Positions 15,399 through 23,927 of a DNA stretch of 35,609 nt are shown piece after piece. The translations under genes and the position numbers were made by a program. Source of the stretch: an uncultured Oscillospiraceae bacterium (lineage in GTDB: Bacteria; Bacillota; Clostridia; Oscillospirales; Oscillospiraceae); assembly GCA_934565775.1 (NCBI GenBank), contig CAKTIN010000010.1:1-35609 (forward strand), written 5' to 3'. Each line of letters begins with the position of its first letter. Position 1 is the stretch's first letter. The notes below the pieces were generated by a model that did no database searches, was not told the origin of the DNA, and worked only from the letters and a program-made list of their open reading frames with translations.

Positions 15399-17147
15399 AT
15401 GGAGAACAAGAAGGTTTTACTGTCCGTAAAGGACCTGGAGGTCAAATTCCACGTCCGCAGCAGAGTCCTGACTGCCATTCGCGGCATCAGCTTGGACATT
15501 TACGAAAACGAGTCCATCGCCATCGTGGGCGAGTCCGGCTCCGGCAAGTCCGTCTTTACCAAGACCTTCGCCGGTATGCTGGAGACCAACGGCTTTATCA
15601 GCAACGGCAGCATCATTTTCAATGACCCCCTGCTGGAGGATACCTCTGTTGCGCTGAATTCCACGGCGAAGAAGTGGATCAAGAGCATTACGGAGAAGCT
15701 CAACGAATATTCCAAGCTGGAGATGGGCGCCGCCACCAATCGGGCGATCATTGAGCTCAAGGCGGAGGGCCGCGCCCGGACCGGTATGAGCGACGAGGAG
15801 AGCGCGGAGATGGACCGGCAGCTGGAGGAGCTGAACTTCCAGCGGGCGGAGGCCCATAACCTGAAGCTCACCATTGACGCCTCCATGGAGCGCCAGCGCT
15901 ACCATGATGTGGGCCGCCAGATTGCGGATCTGGATGCCCAGATCAAGGCCCTGGAGGCTAAGCGGGTGCAGACAGTGAAGGAGCGGAAAACCGCCGCGAA
16001 GAACGATACGGAGTATCTGAACGCCTATCACAAGAAGCTCACCGAGCTGGAGGAGCAGTACCGCAAGGAAATCCACCAGAAGGTTCCCAAGGAGCTGCTG
16101 GACCGGAACGAGACCCTGGCCAAGGAGATTTATCTGTCCGTAGGCCGGCATGATGTGTACAACCGCATGAAGCTGGTCCGCCGTCTGATGAAGGCCTTTA
16201 AGAAGGCCATGTCTCTGGGCGTGGACCTTTACGACGAAAACGTGCGCAACGCCGTTTTTGAGGGCATCACCCTGCGGGTCCGCCTGGAGGATGAGACCCC
16301 GGAGCGGCTCCACGGTACCTGCATCCTGAACCTGGCTACCATGAAGTACGCCAAGGACTGGAGCCAGATCCGCGGCAGCCGGATTGCCACGGTGTTCCAG
16401 GACCCCATGACCTCTCTGAACCCCATCATCACCATTGGCAAGCAGATTACCTCCATCATCATCAAGCACCAGAAGTGCTCTGAGGTGGAGGCCCGGGAGC
16501 GGGCGCTGCTGCTCATGAAGAAGGTGGGCATTCCCAATGCGGAGAACCGCTTTGACGATTATCCCTTCCAGTATTCCGGCGGTATGCGCCAGAGAATCGT
16601 CGTTGCCATCGCCCTGTCCTGCCAGCCGAAGATTCTGATCTGCGACGAGCCCACCACGGCGTTGGATGTGACCATCCAGGCCCAGATCCTGAAGCTGCTG
16701 AAGGACCTGCAGAAGGAATTCAATTACACCATCGTGTTTATCACCCATGACCTGGGCGTTGTGGCGAACATCGCAGACCGTGTGGCCGTGATGTACGCCG
16801 GCCAGATCGTGGAGCTGGGCACGGTGGAGGACGTATTCTACAACCCGCAGCACCCCTACACCTGGGCGCTGCTGTCCAGCCTTCCCCAGCTGGCCCAGAA
16901 GAACACGGTGCTGTACTCCATTACCGGTACGCCTCCGTCTCTGTATAACAAGATCGTGGGCGACCCCTTTGCACCCAGAAACCCCTACTGCCTGAAGATC
17001 GATACCCTGAAGGAGCCGCCGATGTTCCAGGTTTCCGAGACGCACTTCGCAAAGACCTGGCTGCTGGACCCCAGAGCGCCGAAGGTGGAGAAGCCTGAGA
17101 TGATTCAGGATATTCACGGGAAGCTGCTGAAAGCATTTAATATTTAG
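15399..17147 (+). CDS. oppD: Oligopeptide ABC transporter ATPase OppD/DppD type, with long coiled-coil insertion
   Basis: A 582-residue ATPase, about 250 longer than usual. Walker A GESGSGKS is at 44-51, Q-loop Q334 in VFQDP, signature SGGMRQR at 393-399, Walker B ILICDE at 412-417, D-loop ALDV and switch H450, so all catalytic motifs are intact. Residues about 80-320 are an insertion between Walker A and the Q-loop. It is rich in charged, heptad-like helices (for example [31 protein letters not shown]). The C-terminus carries the peptide-transporter extension ([12 protein letters not shown] and onward), with only one of the usual cysteines. Start ATG 15399 follows AAGGGAGGCGCGAA. Confidence 0.9.
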   Translation: MENKKVLLSVKDLEVKFHVRSRVLTAIRGISLDIYENESIAIVGESGSGKSVFTKTFAGMLETNGFISNGSIIFNDPLLEDTSVALNSTAKKWIKSITEKLNEYSKLEMGAATNRAIIELKAEGRARTGMSDEESAEMDRQLEELNFQRAEAHNLKLTIDASMERQRYHDVGRQIADLDAQIKALEAKRVQTVKERKTAAKNDTEYLNAYHKKLTELEEQYRKEIHQKVPKELLDRNETLAKEIYLSVGRHDVYNRMKLVRRLMKAFKKAMSLGVDLYDENVRNAVFEGITLRVRLEDETPERLHGTCILNLATMKYAKDWSQIRGSRIATVFQDPMTSLNPIITIGKQITSIIIKHQKCSEVEARERALLLMKKVGIPNAENRFDDYPFQYSGGMRQRIVVAIALSCQPKILICDEPTTALDVTIQAQILKLLKDLQKEFNYTIVFITHDLGVVANIADRVAVMYAGQIVELGTVEDVFYNPQHPYTWALLSSLPQLAQKNTVLYSITGTPPSLYNKIVGDPFAPRNPYCLKIDTLKEPPMFQVSETHFAKTWLLDPRAPKVEKPEMIQDIHGKLLKAFNI

Positions 17148-17159
17148 GAGATGATGACT

Positions 17160-18386
17160 GTGGAAAAGAAGAAAGTACAAACCAAGACCCAGTCCCATCT
17201 GCCCGAGCATGGCCCCATCGATGAGAACGGCAGAGAGGTCCTGCTGTCTGTAAAGAACGTAGACATTACCTTCGGCAAGGGCGACAACGCCGTCCGCGCC
17301 GTGAAGAACGCCTCCTTTGACATCTACAAGGGTGAGACCTTCTCCCTGGTCGGCGAGTCCGGCTCCGGTAAGACCACCATCGGCCGGGCCGTCATTCGGG
17401 TGAATCCCTGCTCCGCCGGTGAGATCGACTACAAGGGCGTTCGTATTTCCGGCAAGATCCCCCGCTCTCTGGACCGGGAGGTCATCCGGAATATCCAGAT
17501 GGTGTTCCAGGATCCCGCCGCATCCCTAAACGAGCGGGCCACTGTGGATTATATCATTTCCGAGGGCCTGTATAACTTCCATCTGTATAAGAACGAAGAG
17601 GACCGGGTCAACAAGGTCGAGAACATGATCAATGAGGTCGGCCTGCTGCCTGAGCATCTGACCCGCTATCCCCATGAATTTTCCGGCGGCCAGCGGCAGA
17701 GAATCGGCCGCGCCCAGGTGCTGAACCTGCTGAAGAAATTCCAGCGGGAGCGGGGCACCACCTACCTCTTCATTGCCCATGACCTGTCCATCGTTCGGTT
17801 TATCTCGGACCGGATCGCGGTCATTTACAAGGGCGACATCGTAGAGATCGCCGATGCGGAGGAGCTCTTTGACTTCCCCCTGCATCCCTACACCCACTCT
17901 CTGATTTCCGCCATCCCCATCCCGGATCCCAAGCTGGAGAAGAATAAGGTGCTGTTCACCTATGACCCCAGCTGCCACGATTACTCCGAGGACAAGCCGG
18001 AGATGGTCTGCATCGGCCATAACCACTATGTGTACGGCAATAAGAAGGAAATCGAGGAGTATAAGGCCATCCGGGAGCGGAACATCCCGCTGAAATCCGT
18101 GACCATCCGGGACCCCGAAGCCCCGGTGGAGGAGGAGAAAGAGGAGGACGCCGCGCCGGTGCACGACGAATTCCTGGAGCGGCCGGTGCATGATACCGGC
18201 AGCCTGTGGTATACGGTGCTGTCCTTCTTCCTGCCCCTGCTGGGCCTGATTGTCGGCTTCATCTTCCGGGGCCGCCGCTATTACCGCAACTACAAGTCCT
18301 GCCTAAAGGGCGCAATCATTGGATTTATCGTCCAGGCTGCGCTGCTGGTGCTATTCGGCCTGCTCCTGGTAGGCTCGATCCTGTAG
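17160..18386 (+). CDS. oppF: Oligopeptide ABC transporter ATPase OppF type, lacking Walker B, with C-terminal membrane tail
   Basis: About 408 residues. Walker A (GESGSGKT, 65-72), Q-loop Q117, signature SGGQRQR (175-181) and switch histidine (FIAHD, H207) are present. Walker B, the catalytic glutamate and the D-loop are absent: RIG is joined directly to RAQVLNLL at 17708/17709. Compared with OppD in the same operon exactly 25 residues are missing, with the frame kept. Residues about 345-408 add two hydrophobic helices around a basic loop ([13 protein letters not shown]), unusual for this family. GTG 17160 lies 9 nt after TAGGAG; the ATGs at 17151 and 17154 are too close to that site. ATP hydrolysis by this subunit alone is unlikely. 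Confidence 0.85.
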   Translation: MEKKKVQTKTQSHLPEHGPIDENGREVLLSVKNVDITFGKGDNAVRAVKNASFDIYKGETFSLVGESGSGKTTIGRAVIRVNPCSAGEIDYKGVRISGKIPRSLDREVIRNIQMVFQDPAASLNERATVDYIISEGLYNFHLYKNEEDRVNKVENMINEVGLLPEHLTRYPHEFSGGQRQRIGRAQVLNLLKKFQRERGTTYLFIAHDLSIVRFISDRIAVIYKGDIVEIADAEELFDFPLHPYTHSLISAIPIPDPKLEKNKVLFTYDPSCHDYSEDKPEMVCIGHNHYVYGNKKEIEEYKAIRERNIPLKSVTIRDPEAPVEEEKEEDAAPVHDEFLERPVHDTGSLWYTVLSFFLPLLGLIVGFIFRGRRYYRNYKSCLKGAIIGFIVQAALLVLFGLLLVGSIL

Positions 18387-18414
18387 GGCTTGGCTGCATG
18401 AGCTTGGAGCGCCT

Positions 18415-19692
18415 ATGAGCAAGAGCCGCAGATCCCCTAGGACCGAGTCGGGCCCCCGCCTTCCGGAGGTCCAGCAGGTGGAGCTTTCCGAAAAGCACAT
18501 CCACCTGCGCCTTTGGCTGACCATAGCCTTCGCCGTGGTGGGCGTGGGCCTGCTGGTGTTCGCCGTTCGCGGCTTTTTCTCCGCCCAGGATGGCTGGAAG
18601 GAGATCGACGTGACGACCTCCGGCGGCCTGAACTGCGCGTCCGAATTCCGCTTCCGGTATGAGCTGGGGGCGGGGGAGCTCTCCGCCAACCAGGAATACC
18701 GGCAGATCTCTCAACTGTATACCACGGCGACGGAGACCCTTTACCGGGAATTCCACCTGGACGAGGGTTTCGAGGATGTGCACAACCTCTATTATCTGAA
18801 CCGGCATCCCAATGAGGTGGTTTCAGTCAGCGACCTGCTGTATGACGCCTTCTCTCAGGTGCAGGCGCATCACAGCCGGGCCCTTTACCTGGCCCCGGTG
18901 TACAGCCTGTACCGGGAGCTCTTCCGCTGCGAGGACGGGGAGGAGGCCAAGAAGCTGGACCCCATGATGAACCCGGAGCTGGTGGAGTTTGTACAGGAAC
19001 TTTCCGCTCTGGCCAATGACCCCGAGGCGGTGGAGCTGGAGCTCCTGGGAGAGAACCAGGTGCGGCTGCGGGTGTCGGAGGCGTATTTGCAGTATGCCCA
19101 GGAGAATGCGATCACCAATTATATCGACTTCTTCTGGATGACCAACGCCTTCGGCGCGGACTATATCGCCCAGACAATGATCGACGCCGGCTTTACCAAC
19201 GGTGTGATCACCAGCTACGACGGCTATACCCGCTGCCTGGACCAGCGGGGGACGGACTACAGCTATCAGCTTTATGACCGGGACGGCAACACGGTCTATA
19301 CCGCCGGGAGCCTCCGGTATACCGGACCCACGAGCTTCGTGTTCTTCAAGAATTACGAGCGGGGGACTCTGGATGTGCTGCACTACTATGAGCTGGAGGG
19401 CGGCCAATTCCGGACCGCTTATCTGGACCCCGCAGACGGCCGGAGCAAATGCGCGCTGCCCCAGCTGCTGGGCTACTCCTCTCAGGTGGGGTGCGCAGAG
19501 CTGATGCTGAGCCTTGCGCCGGTTTATCTGGCGGATCAATTCCAGCCGGAGACCCTGGACGCCCTGCACAGCCGGGGCGTTGAGACCGTCTATCCCCAGG
19601 GCAGCCACTGTCTGGTGTATACCGAGGCCGGGGCGCAGATCGAGGATCTGTACGACCGGAACGGCGTGACTTACACCGCAAAACAAAAATGA
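18415..19692 (+). CDS. Membrane-anchored protein with degenerate ApbE-like (FMN transferase) domain
   Basis: A 425-residue protein with a basic cytoplasmic N-terminus, one transmembrane helix at about 33-55 and a long domain expected outside the cell. I see a faint ApbE-like pattern: the N-terminal helices with FEDVHNLYYLN (119-129), VSVSDLLYDAFSQVQ (136-150), ALYLAPVYSLYRELF (156-170), and IDFF-x-GADYIAQTMIDAGFTNGVI (237-265), where ApbE enzymes have a DLGG-IAKGYA-type motif. That motif is eroded (WMTNAFG), so FMN-transferase activity is doubtful. It ends the opp operon, 28 nt after oppF, and may assist the transporter or surface flavoproteins. The family call is tentative. Confidence 0.6.
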   Translation: MSKSRRSPRTESGPRLPEVQQVELSEKHIHLRLWLTIAFAVVGVGLLVFAVRGFFSAQDGWKEIDVTTSGGLNCASEFRFRYELGAGELSANQEYRQISQLYTTATETLYREFHLDEGFEDVHNLYYLNRHPNEVVSVSDLLYDAFSQVQAHHSRALYLAPVYSLYRELFRCEDGEEAKKLDPMMNPELVEFVQELSALANDPEAVELELLGENQVRLRVSEAYLQYAQENAITNYIDFFWMTNAFGADYIAQTMIDAGFTNGVITSYDGYTRCLDQRGTDYSYQLYDRDGNTVYTAGSLRYTGPTSFVFFKNYERGTLDVLHYYELEGGQFRTAYLDPADGRSKCALPQLLGYSSQVGCAELMLSLAPVYLADQFQPETLDALHSRGVETVYPQGSHCLVYTEAGAQIEDLYDRNGVTYTAKQK

Positions 19693-19694
19693 GA

Positions 19695-19727
19695 AAACTC
19701 CGCAGGCTGGCCCTGCGGAGTTTCTTT
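19695..19727 (+). terminator. Terminator of the opp operon
   Basis: A 12-bp stem (19695-19706 with 19712-19723), including ACTCCGCAGG with CCTGCGGAGT, has a CTGGC loop and ends in a T-rich tail, TTTCTTT. It lies 2 nt after the ApbE-like gene. Confidence 0.9.
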
Positions 19728-19736
19728 GCCCGAATG

Positions 19737-19763
19737 GTTACAAAATGGTAACATCCTTGTTAC
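19737..19763. promoter_or_regulatory. Three GTTAC/GTAAC half-sites at 11-bp spacing
   Basis: GTTAC at 19737, GTAAC at 19748 and GTTAC at 19759 are each separated by 6 nt, so the half-sites recur every 11 bp and alternate in orientation on the same face of the helix. They end 39 nt before the -35 box of the exoA promoter, a position typical of an activator site. The binding protein is unknown. Confidence 0.4.
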
Positions 19764-19802
19764 GGATGCTGAAAAAATTGTTTCTTTTTTCACGGTTCAA
19801 TC

Positions 19803-19831
19803 TTGTAATTTTGGAAATGATGTGCTAAAAT
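19803..19831 (+). promoter_or_regulatory. Sigma-A promoter of exoA operon
   Basis: TTGTAA at 19803-19808, a 17-bp spacer, and TAAAAT at 19826-19831 preceded by TGC (extended -10). Transcription should start near 19838, about 38 nt before the exoA ATG. Confidence 0.82.
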
Positions 19832-19875
19832 AAGAAAAACGGGCCGAGAATACGGCTTTGGAGGCGTTTTCGGCC

Positions 19876-20637
19876 ATGCGTTTGATCTCTTGGAATGTCA
19901 ACGGCCTGCGGGCCTGCCTGAAAAAGGGGTTTCTGGACTACTTCGCCCAGGCGGATGCGGATTTTTTCTGCTTGCAGGAGACGAAGCTCCAGCCGGGGCA
20001 GGTGAATCTGGACCTGCCGGGCTACCGGCAATTCTGGGCCTGCGCGGAGAAGCCGGGGTACTCCGGCACGGCGATTTTTGCCCGGCGGGAGCCCCTGTCC
20101 GTGACCTATGGGGTGGGGCAGCCGGAGCTGGATACGGAGGGACGCATGATTACCCTGGAGTATCCGGCGTTTTACCTGGTGACTTGCTACACGCCGAACG
20201 CGCAGGAGGGGCTCAAGCGCATGGATCATCGCTTGGCCTGGGACGGGGCCTTCCGGGAGTGCCTGCGCGCCCTGGGATCGGAGAAGCCCGTGATCGCCTG
20301 CGGGGATCTGAATGTGGCCCATCAGGAGATCGATCTGAAGAACCCTGGGCCCAATCGGGGCGCGGCGGGCTTTTCCGATGAAGAGCGGCAGAGCTTCGGC
20401 CTGCTGCTGGACGCCGGCTTTACCGACACCTTTCGGGCCCTGCACCCGGATCTGGCCGGGGCATACTCCTGGTGGAGCTACCGGTTCCACGCCCGGGAGA
20501 AGAACGCCGGTTGGCGCATTGACTATTTTCTGACATCCGATTCTCTGCGGGAGCGGATCACCGCGGCAGAGATCCATTCCGAGATTCTGGGCTCCGACCA
20601 TTGCCCGGTGGAGCTGGTTGTACAAATGGAGGCATGA
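19876..20637 (+). CDS. exoA: Exodeoxyribonuclease III / AP endonuclease
   Basis: A 253-residue enzyme of the endonuclease/exonuclease/phosphatase fold. Motifs in order are ISWNVNGLRA at the start (metal-binding Asn), LQETKLQ (Glu), GYSGTAIFAR, GDLNVAHQEIDL, WWSYRF...GWRIDYF, and the C-terminal SDHCPVEL with catalytic Asp-His. It cleaves DNA 5' to abasic sites in base excision repair. ATG 19876 fits the conserved N-terminus and lies 11 nt after TGGAGG; a TTG at 19858 overlaps that site and was rejected. The next gene starts 3 nt after its stop. Confidence 0.95.
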   Translation: MRLISWNVNGLRACLKKGFLDYFAQADADFFCLQETKLQPGQVNLDLPGYRQFWACAEKPGYSGTAIFARREPLSVTYGVGQPELDTEGRMITLEYPAFYLVTCYTPNAQEGLKRMDHRLAWDGAFRECLRALGSEKPVIACGDLNVAHQEIDLKNPGPNRGAAGFSDEERQSFGLLLDAGFTDTFRALHPDLAGAYSWWSYRFHAREKNAGWRIDYFLTSDSLRERITAAEIHSEILGSDHCPVELVVQMEA

Positions 20638-20640
20638 ACC

Positions 20641-22269
20641 GTGAAAACATCTAAGAAATTCCGAATTTTCTCCCTGCTCTGCGCAGTTGCCATGCTGCTT
20701 GCCATGGTCCCTGCCGCCAGCGCCTATACCGGCGTCAGCGCCTGGGCGGAAGCGCCTGTGGCGGAGATGAAGGGCCTTGGCCTGATCCCCAGCCGGATGG
20801 AGGACCGGGACCTGCGCACCGCCATTACCCGGGAGGAAATGTGCTATGTGGCCGTTCAGGCCTACCAGGTGTACAACGGCGCCCTGCCTACCCTGACCAA
20901 CTCCGAGCCCTTTACGGATACGCAGGACGAGACCATCGCCATGGCCTATCAGCTGGGCTTTGCCAAGGGCTATGAGGACGGCACCTTCCAGCCCAACCGG
21001 AACATGACCCGGCAGGAGTTCTTCTGCCTGACCTACCGCTTCCTCCAGTCCACCGGCTGCACCCTGAAGGACCCGGCGGACCTGTCCTCCTTTGTGGACA
21101 GCGGAGATGTGGCGGCCTGGGCCCAGGAGGCCACCCGGGCCCTGGTGGCTCTGGAGATCGTCAAGGGCAACGGTGATGCCACCCTGACCCCTCTGGGAGA
21201 GGCGACCTGCGAGGTCGCGCTGGTCCTGTTCTATCGGGGCTATACCTATGCCAACGCCCAGCGGCACCCGCTGCTGGAGAAATACGCGGGCTTCAGCCAG
21301 TGGGCGGAGCCCAGCATCCAGCGGATGGACGAGCTGGAGCTGATCCCCGCCACCCTGCTGGGGACGGACCTGCGCAAGTCCATCACCCGGGGCGATATGT
21401 GCAAGATCGCCATGATGGCCTATAAGAAGGCCAATCCCGAGTTCCAGCCCATTGACGTGGGCGAATCCCCCTTTACCGATACAGACGATCCCGATTATAT
21501 CGCCGCCTGGGCCCTGAGCATCGTCAGCGGCTTCCCGGAGAGTGACGGGACCTATACCTTCCGGCCCAATGATTACCTGACCCGGGAGCAGTTCTTTAAG
21601 ATCACGGTCAGCTGCCTGAACAGCCTGGGCCTGCTTACCAAGGACAGCGTGGATGTGGAGCTGACCAATTACCCCGACGGCGGGGAGCTCCAGGCCTACG
21701 CCCAGGCCCCTGCCCGGCTGCTGATCAGCCTGGGCATCGTCAACGGCGATGCGGACGGGCACCTGTCTCCCACCCGGAACGCCTCTGCGGAGGAGGCCGT
21801 GGTCATGTTCCTCCGGGCCTATGACTTCATTCTGAACTATGAGGAGCGGTGGAACCGGGATTATCCCGAGGATGAGCCCAGCGTGGCCCAGGACATTGTG
21901 GATCTGGCGCTGAAGTATGTGGGCTGGCGGTACATCTGGGGCGGCAAGAGCCCCTCGGACGGCGGCTTCGATTGCACGGGCCTGCTGTATTACGTCTATG
22001 GGCAGTACGGCTACAAGCTGTACCGGACCTCCCCCTGGGAGAACGGGACCCAAGTGGACGTGAACGAAATGAAGCCCGGCGATGTGATGGTATTCTCCTC
22101 CACGGGCTCCTGGAACAATGTCACCCATGTGGCGATGTATGTCGGCGGCGGGCAGTATGTCCACGCGGCGAACCCCTCCCGGGGCGTGGTGGTAGACACC
22201 ATCTCCTGGAATGCCGGCTCCTATTGCAGCCGGTGCTTCCTGGGGGCCTTCCGGATCATTTGGGAATAA
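20641..22269 (+). CDS. Secreted SLH-repeat protein with C-terminal NlpC/P60 peptidase
   Basis: A 542-residue exported protein. A signal peptide ends near AASA-YTG (about residue 28). Residues about 30-400 contain SLH-type repeats in two similar halves, each with a TREE/TREQ-like helix start and FTDT, GYEDGTFQPN or FRPNDYLTREQF motifs; these bind cell-wall polymers. Residues about 415-542 are an NlpC/P60 domain with catalytic C445 (GGFDCTGLLYYVY), H496 (VTHVAMYVGGGQ) and H508. It probably cleaves peptidoglycan stem peptides at the surface. GTG 20641 uses the GGAGG inside the exoA end, 3 nt after exoA, so the two are cotranscribed. Confidence 0.9.
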   Translation: MKTSKKFRIFSLLCAVAMLLAMVPAASAYTGVSAWAEAPVAEMKGLGLIPSRMEDRDLRTAITREEMCYVAVQAYQVYNGALPTLTNSEPFTDTQDETIAMAYQLGFAKGYEDGTFQPNRNMTRQEFFCLTYRFLQSTGCTLKDPADLSSFVDSGDVAAWAQEATRALVALEIVKGNGDATLTPLGEATCEVALVLFYRGYTYANAQRHPLLEKYAGFSQWAEPSIQRMDELELIPATLLGTDLRKSITRGDMCKIAMMAYKKANPEFQPIDVGESPFTDTDDPDYIAAWALSIVSGFPESDGTYTFRPNDYLTREQFFKITVSCLNSLGLLTKDSVDVELTNYPDGGELQAYAQAPARLLISLGIVNGDADGHLSPTRNASAEEAVVMFLRAYDFILNYEERWNRDYPEDEPSVAQDIVDLALKYVGWRYIWGGKSPSDGGFDCTGLLYYVYGQYGYKLYRTSPWENGTQVDVNEMKPGDVMVFSSTGSWNNVTHVAMYVGGGQYVHAANPSRGVVVDTISWNAGSYCSRCFLGAFRIIWE

Positions 22270-22286
22270 ACAAGAGAGCAGAACTG

Positions 22287-22315
22287 AGCCGCCCGGCCTC
22301 CGCCGGGCGGCTTTT
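22287..22315 (+). terminator. Terminator after the SLH/NlpC gene
   Basis: A perfect 11-bp stem, AGCCGCCCGGC with GCCGGGCGGCT, with a CTCC loop, followed by a T-run beginning in the stem. Confidence 0.9.
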
Positions 22316-22366
22316 CCGTTTCGGAGGAAGAAAAACCGGACCCTCTGCGGGAAAAGCAGATAATCC

Positions 22367-22395
22367 TTGCACAACCGGGGAAAGAATGGTATAAT
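22367..22395 (+). promoter_or_regulatory. Sigma-A promoter of the S2P-scpAB operon
   Basis: TTGCAC at 22367-22372, a 17-bp spacer and a perfect TATAAT at 22390-22395. Transcription should start near 22402, only about 23 nt before the first ATG. No other promoter was seen before the terminator at 29036. Confidence 0.87.
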
Positions 22396-22424
22396 AGCAA
22401 AAGAAACGATTTGCGAGGATTGCC

Positions 22425-23117
22425 ATGAACTTTTCCCAGTGGCTCCGGCAGCTGAACGCCGGAAAGCTGATTTCTCTGCTGGTGTCGGCTGCCGCCGCCC
22501 TGCTGTGCATTACGGTGCACGAGGCGGCCCATGCCTGGACCGCCAACCGCATGGGGGATCCCACGGCCAGGGAGCGGGGCCGCCTGAGCCTGAACCCTCT
22601 GCACCATATTGACCCTCTGGGCCTGGTCTGCATGATCGCCTGCGGCTTCGGCTGGGCAAGGCCGGTGCCGATCGATCCCCGGCGCTTCCGCCGCCCAAAG
22701 CTGGGCATGGGGCTGACCGCCCTGGCGGGGCCGGTGTCCAATGTGCTGCTGGCGATTGTGCTGTTTTTGCTGAACAGCGTGACCCGGTTTATTTTTGCCT
22801 ATTCCGGGTATAAAATGGGCTGGGCCTATGTTTCGAATTTCCTGCTGGTCTGCGGGGGCCTCAGCGCCGGATTGGCGGTATTCAACCTGTTCCCCATCCC
22901 GCCTCTGGACGGGTCTAAGGTTTTCTTCCTGGTCCTCCCGGAGAAGGCCTATTGGGGCCTGATGCGCTATGAGCGCTATGGGATGCTGGTGCTGATGCTG
23001 CTGCTGTTTCTGGGTGTGCTGGACGGGCCGCTGCAGGCGCTGCAGAGCGGGCTGGTGCCTGGCCTGCTGTGGGCGACGGATTGGCCCTTCCAGGTGCTGA
23101 GCCGCCTGCTGGCCTGA
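22425..23117 (+). CDS. Site-2 protease family intramembrane metallopeptidase (M50)
   Basis: A 230-residue membrane protein. The zinc motif VHEAAHAW supplies H32, E33 and H36, in a first hydrophobic helix; the third ligand lies in LFPIPPLDGSK (about residues 150-165). NPLHHIDPLG after the first helix and AGPVSN near residue 101 are family landmarks. It is the short form without PDZ or CBS domains. M50 proteases of this kind cut membrane-bound proteins, but the substrate is unknown. It heads an operon with scpA 9 nt downstream, a gene order common in clostridia. Confidence 0.9.
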   Translation: MNFSQWLRQLNAGKLISLLVSAAAALLCITVHEAAHAWTANRMGDPTARERGRLSLNPLHHIDPLGLVCMIACGFGWARPVPIDPRRFRRPKLGMGLTALAGPVSNVLLAIVLFLLNSVTRFIFAYSGYKMGWAYVSNFLLVCGGLSAGLAVFNLFPIPPLDGSKVFFLVLPEKAYWGLMRYERYGMLVLMLLLFLGVLDGPLQALQSGLVPGLLWATDWPFQVLSRLLA

Positions 23118-23126
23118 GGTGCGGCG

Positions 23127-23927
23127 ATGGAAGAACCAAAGTATCATCTGGAGAGCGTCGTAAAGTCCCGGGATGCGGGGCTGGAGGACTTTGAGGGGCC
23201 TCTGGACGTGATCCTGCTCCTGCTGAGCAAGAATAAAATTGAAATTCAGGACGTGAGCATTACGGCGATCCTGGAGCAGTACCTGGCCTACCTGGACGAG
23301 CGGAAACGCCTGGACATGGAGATCGCCAGCGAGTTCATTACCATGGCCTCCCACCTGATGCTCATTAAGACCAAGATGCTTCTGTCTGCCAGCGAGCAGG
23401 AGGAAGCGCAGAACGAAATGGAGCTTCTGCGGCGCTCCCTGGAGGAGCGGCAGCGGAAGGAAATCTTTGAAAAGCTCAAGACGGCCTCCCAGTTTCTGGA
23501 GGCCCGGGGCGAGATCGGACGCTGCCTGTTTCCCAAGCAGCCGGAGCCCCTGCGAAAGGAGCGGACCTACCGCTATCAGCACGATTGGAAGGACCTGCTT
23601 CGGGCCCTTGCCTCCATTGCGGAGCGCAGCCAGCGGCAGCTGCCGCCCTCGGCGGACAATTTCGCCGGGATTGTGGGAGTGGAGCGGTATCCCGTGTCCA
23701 AAAAGTCCCGGGAGGTGCTGCAAAAGCTGGCGCTGTACGGGGACGCGGAGGTGGACCACCTGTTCGCCCAGAGCCGCAGCCGGTCGGAGGTGGTAGCCAC
23801 CTTCCTGGCGATTCTGGAGCTGTGCCGGACCCGGTGCGTAGATCTGATCGAGACGGGCGAGACCGTGCTGGTTCGCTTTTTGAAAATGCCCGATGGCGAG
23901 GAAGGAGAGGACCCCATTGGAACCTGA
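23127..23927 (+). CDS. scpA: Segregation and condensation protein A (kleisin)
   Basis: A 266-residue kleisin that bridges the SMC ATPase heads in the condensin-like complex with ScpB. The N-terminal SMC-neck-binding region reads LEDFEGPLDVILLLLSKNKIE-, followed by FITMASHLMLIKTKMLL; the C-terminal winged helix includes RSEVVATFLAILELCR. Length matches the family. ATG 23127 follows GAGGTGCGGCG. The 3' end overlaps scpB by 11 nt if the TTG start of scpB is correct. Confidence 0.94.
   Translation: MEEPKYHLESVVKSRDAGLEDFEGPLDVILLLLSKNKIEIQDVSITAILEQYLAYLDERKRLDMEIASEFITMASHLMLIKTKMLLSASEQEEAQNEMELLRRSLEERQRKEIFEKLKTASQFLEARGEIGRCLFPKQPEPLRKERTYRYQHDWKDLLRALASIAERSQRQLPPSADNFAGIVGVERYPVSKKSREVLQKLALYGDAEVDHLFAQSRSRSEVVATFLAILELCRTRCVDLIETGETVLVRFLKMPDGEEGEDPIGT

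Noticed and set aside
17690..17730. A frameshift in oppF
   Set aside because: The reading frame is the same on both sides of the junction and both flanks match the family; the change is an in-frame loss of 75 nt.
19825..22374. An 849-codon open frame on the minus strand opposite exoA and the SLH gene
   Set aside because: Both plus-strand genes have clear catalytic motifs, while the antisense product is a Gly/His/Gln-rich shadow starting within the promoter region of the next operon.
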